This document shows positions 30,622 to 42,390 of a stretch of DNA of 64,000 bases, one piece after another. The notes under the pieces were generated by a model. That model was given only the letters and a program-made list of their open reading frames with translations. It ran no database searches and was not told the DNA's origin. The DNA is from Lanius collurio. Taxonomy: Eukaryota; Chordata; Aves; Passeriformes; Laniidae. Location of the stretch: contig JACBWW010000018.1 in NCBI GenBank assembly GCA_020086605.1, positions 13,751,647 through 13,815,646 of the forward strand, written 5' to 3'. The position numbers were made by a program, and so were the translations under genes. Every line of letters begins with the position of its first letter. Positions within the stretch are counted from its first letter, which is position 1.

Positions 30622-33459
30622 AGGCAAATTGTATCTTTGCTTAAAGGGTTGATGACAAATGCTGGAAATGGGATGTAGCTGCTGCAAACAGGCTAGTTAC
30701 CATTCAGGAAATCCTAATTCTGGATTAGGTGGAACTGAAAGCTGGGATAACACCTAGCTGGAGAATATGTATCACCTCTAATCTCCAAACCACTATGGTT
30801 ATGACATTTTAATTTACTGCTTTCCACCATGCAAATCTCAAAATAGCCTCACATGTTTGATCCTGACAGGACTATATGCACTGCAAGCATAAGCTAAGAG
30901 AAGGATCCTATTTCTTGGCTGGTTTTGCAAACAGTATTTGCATCCAAGCAGAGTAAACCTGGGCAGGCTTCAACTACCTCCAAACTCAGATAAATGTTTT
31001 TGATTACAATAAAGCAGTACAAATCCTTAAGAAGGCTGCTCCTGGAGAGTGCTGCTGCAGGTCCCTGCATGCACAGGGAGATTTCACTGTGCTTTTTAGG
31101 AGTGGTTTCTCTGCTGGCTTCAAGGAGTGGCTGCTCACACCTGCCATCCCTGTGACCCTCCACTGGCTTGGAGCAGAATTTACTTTCAAAGGACCTTGTG
31201 AATATTTGGTGTAAAAAGTGACCAGCACATTTTCACTGCAGTGAGTTGTGCCTCACAAACAGCCAAAACCAAGGGTCCTGTGTTATACAGGGAAATGAGA
31301 CTCAGGCAAACACAGCCTGTGATGATGCACCTTCCACTGCACTCCCCTAAGTGCTGGACCAGACCTATCTGGTACAAGCACCCCAAAGAGGTGCTGAAAC
31401 CTGCTGGCTGCTGAAATGCTCCTGTACTACAGCACTCCTGCCCCTTACTCCCCCTTCATTGTAAATTCCCCCCTGTCCTTCAACATCTCCACACAAGCTG
31501 GGAGGTTATCTCAATTATTCCAGCTGTTGTGCTACACCACACTGAACACAATCAAAGCTAACAAAGCACCCTTCACTGGCTCCATTGGCATCTGGCACTG
31601 GAGGCTGAGGATCCTAAATGAGCAGGGCTCAGGCTGATGTCATACTTGAGAGAGTTTAGCAGGGGAGAATAGGGAGAAAAAAAAGCTGTGGATTTTACAC
31701 GGCTGTTCTTATGATTAGAAAACTTCAGAGAAGTATTAATAGACTGGCATGATGCTATGAGGTTTATTAGTCTTGATACCTTTTTGAAATGCAGACTTCT
31801 AAGACCAATATCCCCAGGTATACCTTGGATTATTAATGCAGATTTACCTAGAACTGCGCTCATACAAGGTCCTAGATAGTCTTGCAAATCCAATTACTGT
31901 GCTGATACAGGCAAGATGCAATCTTCCACTTTAACAACATGATTCACAGAGTGGCATCTTCAATGCATCCATCTGAAACAAAATGGAAAGAATAAGAAAG
32001 AGAAGACTGCAGTAGACCCCACATTACACATACTTCTAGTTCATTTTCCTAAGCAGAGAGCTCCAGGCTCACCAGCACTGGGGTAGAGGATAAATAAGAG
32101 CCGTGGCCTTTGGCAAAAAGAATTCCATTTGCTCATGCAGTTCCATCCAAACTTGCAGCAAGCAGTGCACAAAGGTGCTCAAGTAGGAAAGAGGAATGGA
32201 AATAATTTGCCAATAACAGTTGGGACTGACACCGGATCCTAACCCAGTCCCCAAATGGTGAGAATGAGCACTGGTTAGGCAGGAGGAGCAGCAGCTGAAG
32301 ATGATCTCTTCCCTGGGCCTTGCTTATCTAACTAGGCATAACTCTGAGAGCCCCTGCCAGTGGCTTGCAGGGATGTGGTCCCAGTCCACTTCTAACTTTT
32401 CGGCTGCTAAGTTTTGCTGCAAACAACTGACAAAACACTGCATGCCCACAAAATGGCCCTTCCCTCCTATGGCTGGTTTTTCAGATGCTGTTGGGCTCCA
32501 CATCCAGCTGCTGAGAGCAGCTCTCTGAGACATACTGAAAGGGGATCCTAAGATCACCTCCAAGGACTAAAGCAGCAACAATTTCCAAAACACAAAGGAT
32601 TGAAGCTCTTCACACATGGCCCCCTCTTACAGACTTCTAAGTCACTTAGTTGTTTTTAAAAATGAATGATGACATTCACACATCGTCTCCCAAATGCCAA
32701 AAAGGCCAGAGACTTTGCAAGTTTTCATGTGATGCCACTTCAGCAGGCTGAGAAGCGTTTCTTGGCTTCTCGACATGTGAACTGCAGCAAACTCCTCTCC
32801 ATTTTCATCTTTAGTGTTATAACAGGGATGTACATTCCAGGGGCATCCAGAGCTTCATGAAAAGCAAAGAATAATTTCCAAAATCTAGGTTTATGCTGAA
32901 TGAAAGAAGGGACTCCCTGTCCCTCTGGCACAATTGAAGAGGCCAGCCTCCATCTTGTACAGAGCAACCCTGAACATCCACAGAGCAAGCTTTGTGCAGG
33001 ATTCATATACTGAATATACATACACTCTCTAAGATACCGTGCAAAAGTGATAACCACATGCAGGGCTCAACTAAAACCCAGCACCTAAAGTGTTAATACA
33101 GCACCGAGGATACCAGGTAATCCCTGAAATGAGGACAGTGCTCCAAGAATGGATCGATCCAGGGTTACCCGTTGGTTCCCAGCTGCTGTCAGACAGCAAA
33201 TTGATCAGTGTGGTTTGAATTTCTCTCCTGACAATTCAGGCAGGAGAGGGCCAGGAGCTCTGTAAATGCATAATCTGTGCCTGGCACTCGCTCACTGTGT
33301 ACTAAACAACGATAAAACCTTTGGAGCAAGCTGTTTCCCCTCCAGTTGGTTAACATTTGTATCCAGCTGAACTCCTGGGGTGATAACTACAGCAAACCTC
33401 CTCCTTTGAGGCAGATAAATAAAACATACTGTAAAGAAAAGTACAGGGTATTGGCACGT
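30622..33459. other. Intergenic, nothing recognised
   Basis: Mixed-composition non-coding sequence. No gene, RNA or repeat family was identified by eye. Confidence 0.5.
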
Positions 33460-34110
33460 CTCTCCCACAGGCTGTAAGCAGCTGAATGCCGCATCCCAGA
33501 GAAAGCGAGAAGCGAGCGGATTTTTTCCCGAGGAGGCTCTGCTCACTCTCTGCCTTTCTCCCTGGTAACAGATCCAGCTTTTTGTTCCTCCCCCCTGGCT
33601 GGTGACAGAGCCGTGCCCCGGCACAGGACACGGCAGCATCTTTGCTAATTCTCGAAGTGCCACCTACAGTTTGCGCGAGTGCATGTGTGTGAGCAAACAC
33701 AGTCCCAAGCAGAGATGGAGACATCCTGTAAATGAGATATATATAGCTTTGAGCACTGAGACATGATCAAACCAGCCCGTAGCTCTCACATGAGAGGACA
33801 GAAATAATTCTGAGAATGTTTCTGTTCTGGGAACAGGTCTTCTGCCTGCAGGGGAAATCGGGCACTGAGCACACAAACTGCAGGGGCACAGAGAGCCTTG
33901 CAGGGAATGAAACAGGGTCGTTCTGGCTGCACCTCGTATGTTTTGTGAGTGGCCCTCCACCCCTAGCTCGGAAGAAGCGCCACAAAACCAGAACAGGGAT
34001 CCAGTACTTGTTTTCTCCCTGATGAAAAACACCCGTGGACGTGGCAGTACCAGCTCCCTGGAGGTGCCGCGAAAGGGACGGTGACGGGGGGCAAGTGCTG
34101 GAGTGGAGCA
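33460..34110. promoter_or_regulatory. CpG-enriched patch, possible regulatory element
   Basis: CpG dinucleotides cluster here, about a dozen between 33460 and 33690 and more at 33960-34090, in surroundings that are strongly CpG-poor. It does not look dense or long enough for a classic CpG island. Open frames cross it on the - strand (up to 170 codons), but I recognise no protein and GC-rich sequence alone lengthens chance frames. Possible roles are a distal enhancer, an lncRNA promoter or a small orphan island. Confidence 0.35.
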
Positions 34111-34394
34111 GTGCGGTGGATTTAGCAATCCCCACCACCACTGCCATCCCACACCCCACCCCAGCAAAAGGGCCATGCACAGTGGAGAAGCTTTTTTTAG
34201 ACAGTAAGGAAGGCAAACAGGGCAAAGGAAATGAACACAACAGCTGAGAGGCTTAGGATTTAATCAGAGCTGGATTTCCACTGCTTGCTCGCTTTCTTCA
34301 CTTATTTTCAAAGGAAAATGTCCACACCTATAAAAAATATAGAAACCCCCAAAATCCAAACAACTATTTCCTGTTCCCACTGTGCAATTGAAAT

Positions 34395-34410
34395 GGGGGG
34401 GGGGAGGGAA
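34395..34410 (+). repeat. Poly(G) run
   Basis: Ten consecutive G residues followed by AGGGAAG. Likely length-variable and hard to sequence, so the exact count may be uncertain. Confidence 0.7.
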
Positions 34411-37400
34411 GAGTTTTGTTTGTTTTTTATTAATTTTCTTGCAGAGGTAATTTAAAATAAATGAGAGGACTTCACTGGTCCTGTGTTGTCTTACAGCAGT
34501 CAAGCTGGTTAGGGAGTTCACAAAAGCCATGCCTAGATCCACAGGAAGAACAATGGCCAAACACACTCTCAGTTAGAGGCTTTCCTTGGAGTTTTGCCTC
34601 CCTCACCTGTTTTGTTTGGGGAGTTTTGGCTGTTCTGTGCAATAGATTTGCACCCCTTTTCCTTGGTGTTTCATCCAGCCCATTGTAGGCTGTGATGGAT
34701 TGCCACCCTCAGGGGGTTGCACTGACCAGATTTCCACTGGTGTTATGTGCAGAGCTCAAAAAAACTCCCCATGGTTTAACCTGTTGAAGAGCCTGATCCT
34801 GGCTGGAAAAAACCCTTCTCAGGCTTGAGCAGATGTTTGCACAAGAAGACCTGGAGAGGCTTGAGTGCTCTGCTCTGGAACTCCTCATCCTTCCTGTCCC
34901 CTGCTCCAACCAACCCCAGAGAACCCAGCAACAGCCTCTGTTTGGACATGGGCACTCTTGAAAGTGGTTGTTTACAGTGATTTCACTTGGACTGACAGGA
35001 AAACAGGAGCACAGGACGGTTTTTAAATAGAGCCTGTGGCTAAAAGCCTGAAAGCAGCTGGCCTCTGGCCAGGCTGTGAGAATGAACAATGGCAGAGACA
35101 GAGGCAAGCCCAGATTCTTCCTGCTATAATTTGACTTTTTTGAATGTACTTAAATGGAGAGGTTGTTAACTAATCGGATGTCTTTCAGTTTGACTCTTAG
35201 CTTTGGCTCATGATATAGCAGATACACAAAGAGCACATTCCCTATACCCCCTTCAGTCACCAGTTATTCCTCTCACCCATCAGTTTATTTCTTCCATTTA
35301 TTTGTTTAATGTTTCTTTGCTGTAAGTTTGGGCCTTTTGTGAGAACAAGAGCATGGAAAAAATTTTCTTCCTTTATGTTGTTAATAAACACTTTTACTCT
35401 GCATGTTAACTGATTTCTTGGCTGCTGAAAAAGTAAATAAAATGTTAGGAAGTCAAAATCAAAAATGAAATATTGAGGTTATCCAGAGTTCTTGTTTCCT
35501 TTACAGCTCTGCCATAAACGATTTGAGATTTTAATTTCTATTCCAAAACAGCAAGCAAGAAAACAGTTTACAAATTCTTCAGAACTCCCACACAAATGGG
35601 AAAAAACAGTCTTAGTTAACCATCTGGACCACTAGTGTGTCTGCTCCAGCTCATGGCTGTCAGACCCCAGTCTCTTTGTCAGTGGGGGCAGGAGCCACCT
35701 CCATTCCCAGGTGATGGGGCCACACTGACTCCAGCAGGAGCCTGAGTTCCTGTAGGGTAGGAGGCTGTGGTGCTGTGAGTCTTGTCCTGCACCATCCTGT
35801 GCTGACACAGGACACAAAGTCACTGCAGGCTGGCCCAACACCACTGGGAATGGCAGGGAAAGCTCCTTCAGGGTGGGTCTGGCAGTATTCAGGGTTGAAG
35901 GAGCACTTAAATCACTGCTTCTGAGACAGGCTCTCAGCTCTTTTCGATAATACAAGAATAACTAAACAGGCTGTGATTATCCTTAATATTTTTTTGATCA
36001 GCAGGTGATTCATCTGGCAGAACTTAGGCACACTACTCTCTTGGTATTTTTCTGCTAGTGAGAGATATTTGGTGGGGGTGGAGAGAAGGAAGTTGAAAAT
36101 GCAAAAGGAAAACTTGACCTGACTGCTCCCACTCTTTGAAAACCCAAAATACATGTGTGCATGCATGAGCTGTCTACATGGGAGCTTAAATCCCAGCTGT
36201 ACATAGAGCTACCGGGCCATATCCTTGTTTGTACTCTTACTTCTTCCCCCCATTGGGTTGAGAAGAGTCCCAGAGAGCAGGAGGAGCCCTTGGCCAGGGA
36301 ACTGCCTGGGGATGGTCCCACAGCCCCACACTGTGTGAAGGAACCTGCTGCCATCAGAAGCTTAGCCAGGACTGGGAGGTGCCGCAGGTGAAGACCAACA
36401 CAGGTAGCTGAAGGTTCCCCTCAATGTTTAATTACAAATGGGTGCGGAAAGTTTGTCCAGCCTGCTTGTTGCCCAAGGGATAAAAGGCAGAAAGACAGAA
36501 AACTAGTCCTGTGGAAAGCTTAGCTGCCCTTTTCCTGAGGAAAACACAATTTTGGAAATCCTGCTGCAATCCTGTACCATTTTGTTGAAGCCAGTGCCAT
36601 GCTATAACCAAGTATGTTTGAGTGGTAAAGGACAGGCAAATAAGCCAGAAAACATCCATCTGGGTACAAGAGACCACAAAAGTCCTTCAAGCAGGGGACA
36701 GACTGCAGAGATGTCAGAAATGGAACGCTGGGACAGACAACAATCAAAATTCAGAGTTGATTCTGTTTTTCCCGTAGAGACCACAGTCAGCCAGCCATGG
36801 CAAACCAGCCCAGAGGAAACTATACCCTGAGGATTCCAACTGTCATGCAGGGACTTCTAATGCTTTACATGTTTCTATAGGTCTGAAACAGCCCAGCAAA
36901 GGAGCAGGTTCAGTGGGTGGGGTTGGCTGAAGCACAAGAATAAGGTGTGGCACCGCTGCAGCAGCTTGATCAAAAGGAAAGCAGTGGTCCAGTGAGTCCA
37001 GTGACCTGGACCCAGACCCTCATGTGGCCATGGAGCTGGTGTGTGGGTGTGCAAAGGCTGCCAGTTCACATCTTCAGCTCTTAACTGACACGGATGCAGT
37101 TTGCTACCTGCTCTCACAGCACCTCGCACAAGAGAATCCTCTCTAGGAAATGCCATCAAAACACTGCTGACATGGAAACAGAACAACAGGGCAAACAGGG
37201 GGACAAGGTGAAAATGGTTAAAGGGGCACATTTTGCATCAAGAAGCAGCAGGCACCATGCACTGCCTGTTCGGCACTGCTGGGCTACCAAAGCTGGCTTT
37301 CCTTAGCAGACATTAGCCTGCCTCTCTTGTGGAAATGGCTCTCTCTGTGGCACCTGTCCAAGCAGCTGGCAGGGCTGTGACCTTCTCCCCTGCCTCCTGA

Positions 37401-37454
37401 GACACCTACTGAACATGCCCTGGGGAGCTGTGCACATAAACAGTATGTGAAAAT

Positions 37455-37680
37455 GTATGTGAGGAGGAGTGTGCAAGACAGGGGGAGGAGAAGAAAGGAG
37501 ATTATGAGAAACCAGACATCTAACAAAGAAGGAGGAAAAATGATCAGGAAAGCAGTGAGATGAGAGAGGGAGAGTTGTTATTAGAGGCAACAAGTGAAAA
37601 GAGGCAAATTAAACACTGGTTCAAACCAGACTAAAAATAGCACAGGAGGAAAAGGAAAAAGAAAAACTGCAAAGGAGTAC
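37455..37680. repeat. Purine-rich low-complexity stretch
   Basis: The + strand is dominated by A and G (GGAGGAG, GAGAGAGGGAGAG, GGAGGAAAAGGAAAAAG) over about 220 bp. It is strand-asymmetric, and short segments have triplex or H-DNA potential. Confidence 0.5.
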
Positions 37681-40600
37681 AACTGATGTCTTTCAGTAGG
37701 TGCTATCACACTCACATACCTGCTCTGCCAGCTTTGCAGAGCAGCACACCCCAAAATTAACTGCAGGGCAGCAAAATGACCCTGGGAATGGCCCTGGCTG
37801 CAGCCCTCATGCCCTCCAGCTGGGCCAAATGAAATAACAAACTTGGGATTTGCTGCTGGGTCACTGCAGTCAGTTATCTACATAAAGTATTGACCGGTCA
37901 CTGGAAAAGAACTTGGCTCTATAGCAGCTTTTTGAGACATCTGCATCTCCCTTCACCCACAGAAGTAGATGCAGTCTGGTCCATGGAGCTAAATCCAGTT
38001 AAAAGCCAAAGTTACATCCAGATACAAAATTAATTGGTGCAGAATTCTTCATGTGGCAGTGTCAAGAAGGATGTCTCTATTAAGGCATGTCAGAAAGTTA
38101 AGACAGACTCAAGGTCCATACATTTATACTCGATTTCCACTCTGGTCACAAAATTAAAACCAGGGATGAGGTCAAGACCAAAACTTAATCTCAGGCCATG
38201 ATCTCCCTCCTGTGCCCCATGTCCAGCTGGATGCACACAATAAGTTGCATGAATCTCTGGGGACAGAAAACAGAAAGCAAAGCAAAGCAGGAACTTATGT
38301 GTAAGAAAGAACCACATGACAGGGTACAAGGCAATGATAAGGCATCACTGAAAAAATCACAGCTAATTAGATGCACCTTGGGTTTGTCTCCTTTCCAAAG
38401 TAGGCTTTGTCCTTATCCTGGATGCCCAAATTCTCAAATTCCCAACCAAGTGTCACCAAAACATATCCCAAGAATGCAGCTGCTACCTCTGTCACCCGTG
38501 GCTGACACTCAGACATCTGAGCAAGTGTAAGGCACTGGAAAGGTAAAAGTGAGTCACATGCCTGTGTGACTGCCCTGGATTCCCCCCAGGATTAGGGTCA
38601 AGGGCAGGAATGTCTCTAAGAGTTTAAGAAAGCTGTCCTGCTCCCTCTTCTGCCTTCCGTTTTCCTGTCTGACTTTTGCCAGGTGATGCTGCTGTTCAGT
38701 TCCCTCCCTGCAAAAGAAGGATCACAGAACCACCCTGCTCCAGACAGCACTGCAAGAATAAAGGCATTAACAGCTGTATTAGGCACAAAGGCAAAGAGAG
38801 GTTGGATGAATATGAACGATTACTGCACACTGCATTTCTAATGTTACATCCCCAATCAGACCAAGTAACCTGACTTTATCAAAGTGCCACTCATGCTGAC
38901 AGCCTCTGGAGAGCAGACAAGGCTGCCTCCTCTGGATAATCTCAAACCTGAGTGGAAAGACCAGCCCTGGCCACTCTTTGGTTCTGCTGTCACTTTTCTT
39001 ACAGTGCACACACTCAGAGAGCTGGAGATCTGAGCAGAATGAAACACTGAGAGAAAACAAAGCCCTAGGACACATATTTATATGCAGTCATAAAAACACA
39101 ATTCTTGCTTTGATTGTGTATTATGCTGACAATTTCCAAGTGTAAGTACATGGTACTCCAAGTAATCTGAGGTGAATCCAAATGTTAGTGCTTTATTTGC
39201 TTTAACATGAATATAGGTCTTTGGAGAAAAGAGAAGCTGTGTTTGTGTGTCTGTGTGATAGACAAATGGGTTTGAAACATTGGCTAAACATTTTTGTGCC
39301 ATAGTTTTACACGTAAGACTCATGCTACAAACTCTTTAAAGAATAATAGTTTTACTCCAAGCCCCTTGTTCTCCCCCCTCTCCATCTCTGTGTTTCTGCT
39401 CTGGTTTGGGAGCTCCGTAATCCTGGATTTCTTGGTTCAGCTAAGAAACAGCTGAAATAATAAGGAAACAGTGGAGGAAGGTCGAGCTGACCTTGTGGTG
39501 CACACACTGTCTGGGTAGGAGCCTACTGGGGACCATCTACGCCTGGCTAAGGCGGCCTCCCAGTGAGGAAAGCTGCTGCTTGCTGGAGTTAATATTCACA
39601 CCCACTCTGCGCAGGGTTGCGAGTACCCAAGGAGCAATTAACCTGCCACAAATGCTTGTTTAGTCATTTTTAATCCAAGGCATTGACAGGAAAAAATTAT
39701 GGTTTTTCCTGCTTGGCTTAGAATAAGAAGTGACGATGTCTAAAGATTTACTGATGAAAAGCTTCCTAAAAGGAATTCTCAAACAATGAGCCCTCCAAAC
39801 AGCCTCTCTTTACCCTCTGATTTTCATGCAGAGAGGAATTTAGATTTCCTATGACTTATACCTGCTTTTGTGAGGAAAATGCCCTTTTAAAGCATGCCAG
39901 TGCCTCCTTACTGGTGCAGCTGCCTTGCACTTAGAAAGAAACAGTTAAAAGAAATACATTAAATCTTATGCCAGAGCCAGACCTGCTGTCTCAATTCCTT
40001 TGAGTCAATCAACACATTGATGCTGCTGTAAATCAAAGGCAATTCTGCAGTACAGCACCATTTTGTAAGGCAGGTACTGCTCTGCAAAGGTAAATGCATA
40101 TGCTTATTAACTATCAGAATTTATTTAAAGTTTGTAACCTCCTAATGTTTTGCTTATAGTCTAAACATTCAAACACATTATTTTAACTGACATATTTAAG
40201 TGAAGTGTCAAAGACATATGTACAGGGCGTATACTATAGATGTGTGGATACATCACACATTTATTTCACTACACAAGAAGATGGAATCATTGCTATATCT
40301 CACGTAAGGCTGGTTGCTGTTTTCTGTAGATCATGATGACAGCCTCAGTTGGAAAACTACAGGAAATTAGCCTTGAATATTCTGCATAAATTCTCAGCTT
40401 TTGAGGAGCTGCAAGAAATCAACTTATATTCAAGTTAAAACTGCTCCTCAAGAAACATGCACATTCTGAAAAATGTGATTTTTCAAGCCAGTTGAACTAA
40501 AGACTGTGAAGCAGAGGAAATGAATGTGCTAAAGAAAAGACTTGAGAGAACCCTGAGAATATTTGTATTGTTAATTACCAGATAGGAACAAAGTATTAAC

Positions 40601-42047
40601 GTGTCTTATTATCACTGTGTGTTTCAATATTGTTACAAAAATGAAACAAGGCTTATAATTGTAAAATGTTTTTTCTACAAACCAGTAGTCCACTATGAAT
40701 TTGTCACCACAGTTCTTACCCTTTTACTAGTAAAAGGGACACTCAGCAGCAAAACATGGCTTTACTGGAAAGCTGGAACATGGCTGAGATACCTTTTCTG
40801 ATTTAAGATTTCAAATGTTTTAAAAACTAGGTCCAATCCATCTCCTGTTTTTCTGCAGCACGGGCATGTGGATGCATTACTTGAAGCTCAGTACACTCTG
40901 AGCACCAGGAACCACAGAAATTCTTACAAAACCCAGCAGGGAGCATGAGATGCCTCGCCCAAAATGAAAGTGGCATTGACTGCTATCCTCTTGATGCAAC
41001 AGCACAATCCTCACTACATGAACTAGCAACCTCATCATCTACCAAGCCCTTTATGAATTGAAGAGTAGGAACAAGCACAGCTTTAGAAAAGCTGTGGTCA
41101 AGAAATGGCCCTCAGAGCAACTCTCACTGGATAAAGCAGTGAAGTTCAGCTACATAAGCCAATGGCTTATGGCACAAAGAATAAAGCAGGGGTATGTGCC
41201 AACTTTCCCTTCAGTCAGTGCCTTGGGTGCTTCCAGGTACCTTTCACAGGAGGCACCTTGAATGCTGAGAACAAGGGGAGCTGAGCTGGCAATAAATCTC
41301 TGTTACAGGGGCTGTCTGAGACCACTGGCGAGTTTGTAAGCACAGAGACTTGCACGTATGTGCTCTGTGCACCTGCACTGGGTGTGCACATAGCCAGTGG
41401 ATTCCACACTGGCTGTTTATATAGACATAGGTCTGTTACATAAACACACAGACACAAAAGATGTATTTTTCAATATAACCCATTGTTGTAAGTTGTTTTG
41501 AATCATGATAGTGTACCCCAGCCAAACCATCAGTAATTGTGCCTACTGGTGCCCTCAGAGTGAGACCAGGCTGGAATTACCCTCACCAGCTTCACCTGGC
41601 CATCCACCCTCAGCTGCAGCAGATCAGCTCCTGGAGGGTTTTTAAGACCAGCCAGAAGGCTCAGGGAGAGAAGAAGAAGGGGGAAGGTTAGGTAGGCTTG
41701 TGGCTGTTGTGTGTCTTTTGCTCTCTGTCTGTTTGGATTTCCTGGACTAACTTGGCTGCTCATCACTGGATGGGTTTTGTTGCTGCCATCATCTTGACTC
41801 TGCTGGCCAGGATCTGGAACATCAAGGACTGAAAGGTAAGCTGTGCTAAATTGAAAAAGAGTTGGGAAAGAAGAAGCTGAAAAAGTAAGTACCAAGGCAG
41901 CAAGGAATAGATAAAAAAGGGCTGTGTTGCATGGGACTAAAGCCAATCTTATTTTCTGAAAAATGCATGCAGAATTCTTGGACAAAGTAGAGGAACTACT
42001 CAAGCAAGGTGTAATCTCATGCACTGCAGTTGCAAGATGTATATGTG

Positions 42048-42390
42048 CTGTATTATGGAAAAGTTAGTAAAATGTTTAAGTACTGTGTTAGGTAGAAGGG
42101 CTGTGTTAAGTAAGAGAAAAGTATAAGTAAGGAAAATGTGTATTGCTGTATTATGGATAAGGTGGTAAAATGTATAAGTACTGTGTTAGGTAGAAGTACT
42201 GTGTCAAGTAAGCATAAGTAAGAAAAATGTGAGTGTACTGTAATAGGTAAAAATAGAGTAAGATATATAAGTAGCGAGTTATGTATAAGTAAGTGAACAG
42301 TATAGGTTATACATAAGTATGTAAAAGTAGGTAAAATGTGTAAGAATATATAAGTAAGCTAAATACACAAAAGAGCTGATAATTAGGTAT
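42048..42390. repeat. ~95-bp tandem array, about 3 diverged copies, GTAAGT-rich
   Basis: The landmark CTGTATTATGG occurs at 42048 and 42146, and CTGTAATAGG at 42238, giving periods of 98 and 92 bp. Each copy also carries GTAAAATGT, TAAGTACTGTGTTAGGTAGA and TATAAGTAAG blocks in the same order. The third copy is the most decayed and breaks into short AAGTA-type subrepeats to about 42390. The + strand is almost free of C. I do not recognise the family. Confidence 0.8.

Larger units (their letters stand above)
34111..41529. other. Intergenic, no gene recognised
   Basis: No supported exon. Notable content is a ten-G run at 34395-34404 and a strongly purine-biased stretch at about 37455-37680. An AATAAACA motif lies near 35385, without a recognisable transcript. 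Confidence 0.5.

Noticed and set aside
33664..34240. Overlapping 170- and 157-codon - strand frames
   Set aside because: They are explained by the CpG/GC-enriched patch. Two mutually overlapping frames of similar length argue against either being a real exon.
41530..42024. A 164-codon - strand frame with hydrophobic stretches resembling membrane segments
   Set aside because: The hydrophobic parts come from T-rich sequence on that strand. No family resemblance or gene context was seen.
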